From: Gemmatimonas sp.
Lineage (GTDB): Bacteria > Gemmatimonadota > Gemmatimonadetes > Gemmatimonadales > Gemmatimonadaceae
Direction of reading: 5' to 3'
Assembly: GCA_023910675.1 (NCBI GenBank)
Contig: JAAVWC010000002.1
Coordinates: 186,001 to 250,000, forward strand
Length of the DNA: 64,000 bases
A program made the translations under genes and the position numbers. Position 1 is the stretch's first letter; each line of letters starts with the position of its first letter. Under the pieces are notes generated by a model. The model had not been told where the DNA came from. It saw only the letters and a list, made by a program, of their open reading frames with translations, and ran no database searches. Of this stretch, positions 58,226-64,000 are shown in pieces.

Positions 58226-59974
58226 ATGCAAATGCTGCGGAACACTCGCGCCCCGTTGTACTTGATCGCTGTGGCCTCAACCATGGTATTGCTCCTGGGC
58301 TGCAACCAGGAGCAGGCAGCGATCACTCGACCAGATGAGGGAACGGTCCTTGAAACCACAGCGCGCATGACGGTGAATGGCGCACTGGACGGCGCCCCCG
58401 GCGAGTGTAGCTATCCGATCCCAGTGGTACCGGACGGTGACGGCGCACTCGCGGAGACCAGCACCAGCTGCACCGTGAGCGATTCGTCGTTCGTGGCCAT
58501 CCGTGTGCGAGGCAAGTTGCAGTCGAGCGCAAACCCGGATGCATCGTGGTGCGTACCGGGAGCGTCCGGATCGGCCGTTGGTCTCTACGGTCCGATGGGC
58601 GGTGGCAGTAGCGCAGATTGGATGCGTTTGTTTGTGACGGTCAGGGGGTTCTCAACGACAGCGGGGACCTTCTCGATTCCGGCTCGCGATACTGCGACGG
58701 GCGCCTCGATCTTCTTCGGCTCATCCGCCGAAGTCGTCGCGTACGGTGAGGGCTTCTTCATCGGCAGGGGCTCGACCCTCCTTCGGGTTTTGCGTTCAGG
58801 GAATCAGGATACGGTGTCGTGTACAGGCCCCAATGCGCCTCAACCACCGGGTTGCGCGAATGGCGGGGCGAGAGCGTGCGGGCCGATCAACAAATACCGT
58901 GTCAACGGGACCCAAGTGCTGACGGTCAAGCCGACACGAGTCACGCTCGTGGTGAACGCCGCGCCGACGCCGATTTACGAGGGGGACACCGTCACCTTCA
59001 CGGCCTCGTCGACAGACGGACGGCCCGTGTCAGTTCGCTCTTGGGTTTGGCAAGACTCGGCGGGCGCCACTACCAACGTTGGATGCTCCCTCTCGGTCCC
59101 TACGTGCAAGTTTGCGCCTCTCGGTACCGGTCGCATGTACGTACGAGCGCGGGTGGCATTAAACCCCTACATAGAACAGGCGGCCGTTGAGGCTCCTATA
59201 CAGCCACTGCAGTTTGTGGTGACGGCATCACCAGAGCCTTCGGCAAACAACTTCATCGTGGAGTATCTAGCTTCGTCAACTCCAGTCGCCCGACCGGTGA
59301 CCCAGCTAACGTTCCAGAACGCCCCGTCGACCGAACAGCTAGAGTGCCGCTCCGATAGATGTTATGGAGTGTCGGCGACGTCGACGGTCATCTCATTCAC
59401 CGCACTCGTCAACGGAAGAGCAAAGAGCGCAACTGTGCAGGTAACAGTTCTTCCGATTTGTGTCGCGGCCCTGCGGAGGTTTCCCAGCTCCACTGTCGCA
59501 ACATCGAGTTGCATAGATGCCTCCACTGCCTGCTACGGACCCAGATTTATTTGCTTGGTCAAGCTGACGGAAGACGAGCGGCGCTTTGTTCGTGACTCGG
59601 TAATGCTTCAACTTCAGGATCCCGCGAGCATCCCAATTGAACATAGGTCGATGTGCGCGGATCTAGCCAGCTCATTCAGGCACATGTTTTCAGAAGGTAA
59701 GGTATACATGGGATGGTGGAATGCTCCACACACAGCAAACACCACGAACGGCTTAATTCATGTAGATCAGATTGACTTTGACCACTACCGGTCGCAGTCC
59801 AGCACCGGGAGAAGTATCCTGATGGCTGTCTATCTGCACGAGACCGTGCACTACTTGAACCAGGTATTCGGAAGGTACTCAAACCACGGTCCGCAGCTAA
59901 ACAACGGCTCCTACAATGAGTATCCGTATAGCGTGCTCACATTTCAACAAGGCAATCCATGCGTTCGCTTCTAG
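58226..59974 (+). CDS. Large lipoprotein with HExxH metalloprotease-like motif
   Basis: 582 residues. Signal and lipobox LIAVASTMVLLLGC; beta-sandwich-rich middle with a PKD-like segment (IYEGDTVTFTASSTDGRPVS, VWQDSAGATTNVG); many Cys pairs; and near the C-terminus ILMAVYLHETVHYLNQVFGR, where HETVH (538-542) fits the HExxH zinc-binding motif, with a possible third ligand in YSNHG or YNEYP. No family recognised. Located in the second tRNA-Phe-linked segment, downstream GC content lower than core genes. Confidence 0.6.
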   Translation: MQMLRNTRAPLYLIAVASTMVLLLGCNQEQAAITRPDEGTVLETTARMTVNGALDGAPGECSYPIPVVPDGDGALAETSTSCTVSDSSFVAIRVRGKLQSSANPDASWCVPGASGSAVGLYGPMGGGSSADWMRLFVTVRGFSTTAGTFSIPARDTATGASIFFGSSAEVVAYGEGFFIGRGSTLLRVLRSGNQDTVSCTGPNAPQPPGCANGGARACGPINKYRVNGTQVLTVKPTRVTLVVNAAPTPIYEGDTVTFTASSTDGRPVSVRSWVWQDSAGATTNVGCSLSVPTCKFAPLGTGRMYVRARVALNPYIEQAAVEAPIQPLQFVVTASPEPSANNFIVEYLASSTPVARPVTQLTFQNAPSTEQLECRSDRCYGVSATSTVISFTALVNGRAKSATVQVTVLPICVAALRRFPSSTVATSSCIDASTACYGPRFICLVKLTEDERRFVRDSVMLQLQDPASIPIEHRSMCADLASSFRHMFSEGKVYMGWWNAPHTANTTNGLIHVDQIDFDHYRSQSSTGRSILMAVYLHETVHYLNQVFGRYSNHGPQLNNGSYNEYPYSVLTFQQGNPCVRF

Positions 59975-60011
59975 TGTCTGCTAGCTCGCGAGCACTCGAT
60001 CCCAAAGAAGC

Positions 60012-60551
60012 GTGAGCAACCCAAGCGTGACGTGGAGTAAGAGAATCGCTTGGAACCGCGAGAGCACTCAGTTGCTCTCGCGGTGGCTGTTCCTTGCTAC
60101 ACTCTCGTGGTCTATCGGCAGTCTTCTTGTCACGCAACTGCGTGCGCCGTTCGCACTTCGTAGCATTGCAGGATGGCAGGACGCATTCACGCAGTTGATG
60201 TGGACCGCCCCTTTCGAGCTCGCTCCACTTGTTTTCGTTTTGAGCCTTTGGATTGTGCTTTTGCGAGTAAGCGCACGTGTAAGGTCCCGTCGAACTAGCC
60301 ACGTACTCTCGCTGGCGGCGACGGTACCGATGCTACTGACGGTCGAGTTAGCAGCGTCGGGTATTCTCCTCATTGCCATCGGAACTAAGCCCGGCGTCAC
60401 CCAGCTTGGGTTGTTGAGACTCGCCATTGCTGCAGCACTGGAGAACGGCCAGCCGCTGGATTGGCTCATTACAAACGTTCCGATGATAGTTGTCCCGAGA
60501 ATGGTGCTAAGTAGTTGGCTTGAAAGAACTGGGTTAGTCAACTTCAGATGA
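60012..60551 (+). CDS. Hypothetical integral membrane protein
   Basis: 179 residues starting with GTG. Segments at about 23-42 (WLFLATLSWSIGSLLVTQL), 65-90 (APFELAPLVFVLSLWIVLLR) and 98-128 (VLSLAATVPMLLTVELAASG) are membrane-spanning. No family recognised. A partial paralogue lies at 62285-62400 (RWLLVATLVCLIGNLLVVQL), showing that the island segments share gene content. Confidence 0.6.
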   Translation: MSNPSVTWSKRIAWNRESTQLLSRWLFLATLSWSIGSLLVTQLRAPFALRSIAGWQDAFTQLMWTAPFELAPLVFVLSLWIVLLRVSARVRSRRTSHVLSLAATVPMLLTVELAASGILLIAIGTKPGVTQLGLLRLAIAAALENGQPLDWLITNVPMIVVPRMVLSSWLERTGLVNFR

Positions 60552-60899
60552 TGCTGCGTCAGTGCGACATCCATTTAGGTGCGGTGCGAACTCCATTTCC
60601 CCCACGCCTGTAACCGAGTGTCAGTTCCGACCGAAAACTGCGCGGATATGCCGACTGAGATTGCACATTCTGTGCGCCTCGTGAACGTCTAACGCAAGAC
60701 GTTCCCCTAGGGGACGCTTGGCATCGTTCCCCTCGGGAGGAGCCCGGTTCACAGTCGGGACACCCTAGTGTCTCTAAGGTATCTCGTGGATTCCGAGCAA
60801 CCGAAAGCGCCTATGGTTCGGGAGTTGGGGTTAGCCGTCGGCTGGTCTTCGATTTCTCAGCTCGCTTGCTTTGGTCTTGGCTTGGAGCGGGCCGTTGGG
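60552..60899. other. Intergenic region with GTTCCCC palindromes
   Basis: No gene seen. CGTTCCCCTAGGGGACG (60702-60718) is a near-perfect palindrome, followed by a partial second copy (CGTTCCCCTCGGGAGG, 60726-60741). Could be an operator pair or a short transcription terminator. Confidence 0.4.
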
Positions 60900-60996
60900 A
60901 CTGAGGGACTTTGCATGCTCCACTGAGGGACCCTGCGGCCCTAAGCGGGGTTTTCTCCTCTGGAGTATGCCTCTGTACGACCAAGTAACACGAGAT
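60900..60996 (+). repeat. Paired ACTGAGGGAC block next to tRNA fragment, copy 3
   Basis: ACTGAGGGAC at 60900 and 60922 (22 bases apart), then GGGACCCTGCGGCCCTAAGC and CTCCTCTGGAGTATGCCTCT up to CACGAGA. About 85 percent identical to 57745-57841. Confidence 0.8.
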
Positions 60997-61092
60997 CTGA
61001 AAATCCGCGTGTCGGCGGTTCGATTCCGTCCCAAGCCACTGTACAAAAATCAAAGCGGCGCCCTGACCTAGTCGGGGCGCCGTTTTGCGTAC
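60997..61092 (+). repeat. tRNA-Phe 3' half plus terminator, direct repeat 3
   Basis: 60997-61040 repeats the tRNA 3' half (54731-54774), and the similarity continues through the downstream terminator (61057-61086) and GCGTACC, matching 54775-54827 with few changes. So the third copy includes more of the original tRNA locus than the second. Confidence 0.85.
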
Positions 61093-61118
61093 CCGGCCGG
61101 TCGGATCCTATTGCATGC

Positions 61119-61135
61119 TATATGTGTACCATATA
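61119..61135 (+). promoter_or_regulatory. Palindromic operator upstream of higBA
   Basis: TATATGTGTACCATATA is a 17-base near-perfect palindrome, 9 bases before the toxin start; likely the HigA binding site overlapping the promoter. Confidence 0.5.
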
Positions 61136-61144
61136 AACTGCAGC

Positions 61145-61435
61145 GTGATCCAGTCGTTTCTCGATCAAGCCACCGCCGACCTCTTCGCGGGAAAACGGAC
61201 CAAGGCCAACCGTCACGCGGTGGCGTTGTGGTCGGTGGCCCGGCGTAAGCTTTCGGCGCTGGACGCGGCAGTGATACTCGACGATCTCCGAAGCCCACCC
61301 GGTAATCAGCTGGAGCCGCTCAAAGGAGATCGGAAGGGACAACACTCGATTCGCGTGAACGATCAGTATCGGCTGTGTTTCGTGTGGACCGCGGAAGGTC
61401 CCGCGCAGGTGGAGTTCACGGATTACCACCGGTGA
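61145..61435 (+). CDS. higB: HigB/RelE-family toxin
   Basis: 96 residues from the GTG at 61145: MIQSFLDQATADLFAGKRTK, ALWSVARRKLSALDAAVILD, DLRSPPGNQLEPLKGDRKGQ, SIRVNDQYRLCFVWTAEGPA. This is the HigB (plasmid maintenance killer) family pattern with the conserved LxxPPGNxLexLkGdr and SIRIN(D/G)QxRxCF blocks. A ribosome-dependent mRNA interferase. The start after the operator is preferred over one at 61085 lying in the terminator. Confidence 0.85.
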   Translation: MIQSFLDQATADLFAGKRTKANRHAVALWSVARRKLSALDAAVILDDLRSPPGNQLEPLKGDRKGQHSIRVNDQYRLCFVWTAEGPAQVEFTDYHR

Positions 61436-61484
61436 CCGCAACATCGGGTTGGCACTAGGCACGTTGCCAAAATCAGAGGTCTTA

Positions 61485-61856
61485 ATGAGCACCAAGCCAC
61501 TCCCAACGCACATCCCTCGCCCGTCCGTCGAGCAGATGGTGGAGCCGCCAGCGCACGCAGGTCAGGTGCTGCGCGAGGACTTCCTGGTGCCGCTCGGCAT
61601 CACGCAGACGGCCTTCGCCGCGCGGCTGGGGATCTCGTTGCAGCGCCTGAATGACCTGTTGTGCGGCCGTCGCGGGGTCACGGTCGATACCGCGCTCCGC
61701 CTGGCGCGCGTGTTGGGCACATCGGCGCAGTTCTGGATCAACCTGCAGGACGCGCGCGAGTTGTGGGACGCCGTGCACGGCCCCAATGCGAAAGAGATCG
61801 AGAAGCTTGAGCCGCTGCAGCATGACCGGCATGGGCGGCTGGTCGTGTCCGCGTGA
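61485..61856 (+). CDS. higA: HigA-family antitoxin
   Basis: 123 residues from the ATG at 61485 with AGAGG 8 bases upstream. HAGQVLREDFLVPLGITQTA and RLGISLQRLNDLLCGRRGVT form the HTH_3 XRE-type domain with the HigA signature (HPGexLreefL...lgitq..lA..lgv...ri..il.gkr.it); LGTSAQFWINLQDARELWDA completes it. Represses the operon and neutralises HigB. Confidence 0.9.
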   Translation: MSTKPLPTHIPRPSVEQMVEPPAHAGQVLREDFLVPLGITQTAFAARLGISLQRLNDLLCGRRGVTVDTALRLARVLGTSAQFWINLQDARELWDAVHGPNAKEIEKLEPLQHDRHGRLVVSA

Positions 61857-62284
61857 TACAAGAAGCGCGAAGACGGCTGTCGAACGTGTAAACCGTGGAC
61901 GTCAATCGATCAGTACGTGAACGAGATTGCCGGGACTGAACTGGAATTGCGCCTGTGTGATGGAGATACCGCTGTCGCACAATCGGTGGGAGCGCAGCTG
62001 GGAGGACTTGGCAAACCGGTCAGAGTCGAAGCCTCGACGTGCAAGACGCCATCGCGCTCTTCAGCCAATAGATTTGACGTGAAGTCCGTGCGCTGCACCG
62101 TCATCGAATGTCACGTGATGGGACATTTGATCCGATTACCCTCGACCTGGATGGTCGAGCTACGTGTGAGGCCATCGACGTCTCTGCAGGCGCCGTCAGT
62201 GCAGAGCGCGTTGTACACATTACATGAGACATACGATTGACCACCCAACATTCTCATCGCAGCGCGATATCCGCATAGATCCTC
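61857..62284. other. Region without a recognisable gene
   Basis: A plus-strand frame (61917-62240) starting MNEIAGTELELRLCDGDTAV is possible but has no family, no ribosome-binding site that I can see, and an irregular second half. Treated as unassigned. Confidence 0.35.
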
Positions 62285-62400
62285 ATGCGATGGCTTTTGG
62301 TGGCGACGCTCGTATGCCTTATCGGAAACCTTCTGGTCGTACAGCTACGTGCACCGTTCGAAGTCACTCCACTCGCCCTCGTTGTGATCGGTTCTCGTTC
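62285..62400 (+). pseudogene. Fragment of a paralogue of the 60012-60551 membrane protein
   Basis: RWLLVATLVCLIGNLLVVQL then RAPFEVTPLALVVI corresponds to RWLFLATLSWSIGSLLVTQL, RAPF and FELAPLVFVL of the gene at 60012, with the intervening residues deleted. Only the first TM region and part of the second remain. Confidence 0.55.
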
Positions 62401-62417
62401 TCTAGGGAAGAAATTCA

Positions 62418-62738
62418 ATGCGCTTCATGCTGCTCACCGCTATCGCGGCTTCGACGTCGCTGGCAGCACTAGGGTTCGACCCGTCAGGTCGACCGATGAG
62501 GGTCACGCAGAGCGCGTGCGAGATGGACGCTTTTCCCGCATCGCGCGCCAGATCGTCCCTCTGCAATGCGTCTTTCCGCGCAGACCTCGGTGCCGACGCC
62601 GCGCTCGTCGACGGCGGCATGCTTTTTCGGCTCACGCCGAATCGTTTCATCCTCGCCACGCCGTTACCCAACAAATACTCCGGCATCACCTACTTGGCCT
62701 TGGACTCCAACGCCGTCATCGTCCGCAACAATCCTTGA
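62418..62738 (+). CDS. Small exported hypothetical protein
   Basis: 106 residues. MRFMLLTAIAASTSLAALGF is a signal peptide; the mature part (DLGADAALVDGGMLFRLTPN, PLPNKYSGITYLALDSNAVI) has two Cys and no recognised family. The purine-rich upstream sequence GGGAAGAA supports this start. Confidence 0.5.
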   Translation: MRFMLLTAIAASTSLAALGFDPSGRPMRVTQSACEMDAFPASRARSSLCNASFRADLGADAALVDGGMLFRLTPNRFILATPLPNKYSGITYLALDSNAVIVRNNP

Positions 62739-62758
62739 GATGATCCGTGAGCTCACTC

Positions 62759-62791
62759 ACTGAGGGACCTTGGGGCTGGTGACTGAGGGAC
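62759..62791 (+). repeat. Paired ACTGAGGGAC block, copy 4
   Basis: ACTGAGGGAC at 62759 and 62782 (23 bases apart), then CCCTGCCGCGCC and further on GACCAAGTGGCGCGG, as in copies 1 and 3. Here no tRNA fragment follows. Confidence 0.8.
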
Positions 62792-62951
62792 CCTGCCGCG
62801 CCCCAAGACGCTTCTCCTGTGGACAGCGACTTTGAATGACCAAGTGGCGCGGCAACTTCGGGTCGGCGAGATGCTCCAGCACCCCGACCCCAATCAACGA
62901 TGGACCGTCGATACTAGAGTTGAGTCTTACCCGCCCTGAGGAAACGCCGCC

Positions 62952-63860
62952 GTGAAGGAGCAAACACTGTTCGCAAGTGCGATGTTCAATTGCCGGAATT
63001 CACACCTCGCGGAGTCGATGAGCTTGACCGCACTCCTCGACGCCATCGCTGCTGCTGCGGCGCCTGCGCGCTTGACGCATAGCTTCACCGTCACGACAAG
63101 CGGGGGCGTAGGTCGCGGAAAACCGCTGCAGGGCCACAACGAAATCGCACGTCGGTTGTATCGGCGCACGACCGAAGAGTTATGTCTTGTGTCGCAAGAT
63201 CCAGACGCACCTGTGAGGACGGATCCTTACGCAGCCGTGTCCCTCGGTCGGTCTCCTAAGCCCTCCGAGCGCCAAGACGAAGATCGTATGTTGCGGACGG
63301 TATCGTTTGAACGAATGCTCAAGCCAAGCGACACCGCTGCCTTCCTCGCTGGCCTGAAGCTCGCGTTCTCGTTGGTGGACGCCCCAAGCGGGTATGTGCA
63401 TGTCACGACCGACGTGATGCTAGCAGCCAGCGAATTGGGCTTTCAGGCGATGGCGCCTCACAGGCCCCCGCCTGCTACGCGGCCGGATGGCACCCTATTT
63501 CCTGACAGCTCGCGTGCACGGTTAGAATGGAAGCATGCCGAGGACACGAATGATCGCGTTCGACAGCTGGAGAATGTGCGATCCGCAATTGGAGCGCGCT
63601 TGCGCGGCACCTACTGGGCCACGCTTCTCGGCCGCGAGATGGTCGCGGAGTTGGGCGGCGCCGAGCGTATTTTTCGCGAAGCGCCGGTGCACTCGGTCGA
63701 ATCGTTCGGTGACGGTGCACTGTATCTGCAGCTGACGCCGGAGCCGGAGCCGATCACCACGCCGGCGATGCAAACGGGACTGCTCGCACTCGAGCAGTTT
63801 CTGCGGCCCGTGCTGGTCCCGCTGCCGTTGTATTGGGCGACGCGCGCGGCGGAGGCGTAG
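62952..63860 (+). CDS. DUF3396-like (type VI immunity-like) protein, copy 2
   Basis: 302 residues, start GTG or ATG next to CCGCCGTGAAGG. Parallels copy 1 along its whole length: LTHSFTVTTSGGVGRGKPLQ, VSFERMLKPSDTAAFLAGLK, DAPSGYVHVTTDVMLAASEL, GARLRGTYWATLLGREMVAE. The last 130 residues are almost identical to copy 1, the N-terminal half clearly diverged. Suggests gene duplication or gene conversion of an immunity-like protein. Confidence 0.5.
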   Translation: MKEQTLFASAMFNCRNSHLAESMSLTALLDAIAAAAAPARLTHSFTVTTSGGVGRGKPLQGHNEIARRLYRRTTEELCLVSQDPDAPVRTDPYAAVSLGRSPKPSERQDEDRMLRTVSFERMLKPSDTAAFLAGLKLAFSLVDAPSGYVHVTTDVMLAASELGFQAMAPHRPPPATRPDGTLFPDSSRARLEWKHAEDTNDRVRQLENVRSAIGARLRGTYWATLLGREMVAELGGAERIFREAPVHSVESFGDGALYLQLTPEPEPITTPAMQTGLLALEQFLRPVLVPLPLYWATRAAEA

Positions 63861-63884
63861 CCGCGTCCGCCGGGGGCAAAAGAT

Positions 63885-64000
63885 TGCTAGGCTGGTGCAA
63901 CGTGCACGAGCTGATCACGCGGAAAATCATCCGGCGTGTCGCCTGACGCGATGGTGTCATACGACACGCCGACCACCCATGACGGCCACCCGAACGCCTC
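63885..64000 (-). CDS. Second copy of the convergent hypothetical gene, 5' part beyond window
   Basis: The last 38 codons, EAFGWPSWVVGVSYDTIASG and DTPDDFPRDQLVHVAP, are nearly identical to the end of the gene at 57093-57650. The rest lies beyond the window end. Confidence 0.65.

Overview
The window is high-GC bacterial chromosomal DNA from a Gram-negative organism: it encodes PEP-CTERM exported proteins, a DUF5916-type outer-membrane protein, a TonB-receptor fragment, many lipoproteins, haem A synthase and a PQQ-type dehydrogenase remnant. The gene mix (DUF5916, Ser/Thr kinase, CBM/E-set proteins beside an ECF sigma factor, ThuA-PQQ fusion) resembles Gemmatimonadota, but that assignment is an inference from gene content and no marker gene proves it.

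Layout. (1) 1-6.3 kb: an IS91-family transposase cut by the window edge, remnants of a DUF790/Bax1-like nuclease gene and a NamZ gene, an intact IS3 element with a -1 frameshift site, a Ser/Thr kinase operon killed by one amber codon, and two nested GC-rich repeats interpreted as IS91 tails. (2) 6.3-11.3 kb: an IS21 element whose istB is interrupted in its Walker A codons by a 2.7-kb serine-recombinase element. (3) 11.3-20 kb: a run of small, co-oriented genes (BrnTA, Fic, HicBA, ParE-type, DUF4160/DUF2442, unknowns) separated by attC-like hairpin sites ending in GTTRRRY. This looks like an integrase-less integron cassette array (CALIN), into which an IS1182 element has inserted. A DUF433/DUF5615 pair ends the run. 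(4) 20-32.9 kb: a decay zone with a frameshifted DUF5916 gene, MCP, ATPase, transposase, hemolysin III and IS110 remnants. It also holds two PEP-CTERM C-type lectin genes that share a roughly 500-bp inverted repeat covering promoter and signal peptide. (5) 32.9-54.5 kb: mostly ordinary core genes. These are an APC permease coupled to a one-module NRPS-like synthetase with a membrane/beta-helix C-terminus, a helix-hairpin-helix protein, a serpin, an S9 peptidase bracketed by two palindromic 205-bp repeats, a broken ThuA-PQQ gene, isocitrate dehydrogenase, ctaA, an ECF sigma/anti-sigma operon with E-set carbohydrate-binding proteins, ddl, a rhomboid protease and queF. (6) 54.7-64 kb: a tRNA-Phe gene followed by two further copies of its 3' half at about 3.1-kb spacing. 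The segments between carry a Fic protein, DUF3396-like proteins, a HExxH lipoprotein, HigBA and repeated paired ACTGAGGGAC motifs. This looks like tandem integration at a tRNA.

The functional theme is accessory DNA. Toxin-antitoxin or Fic-type modules occur at least eight times, and at least ten genes are interrupted, frameshifted or truncated. All family names come from reading motifs by eye; no database search was possible.
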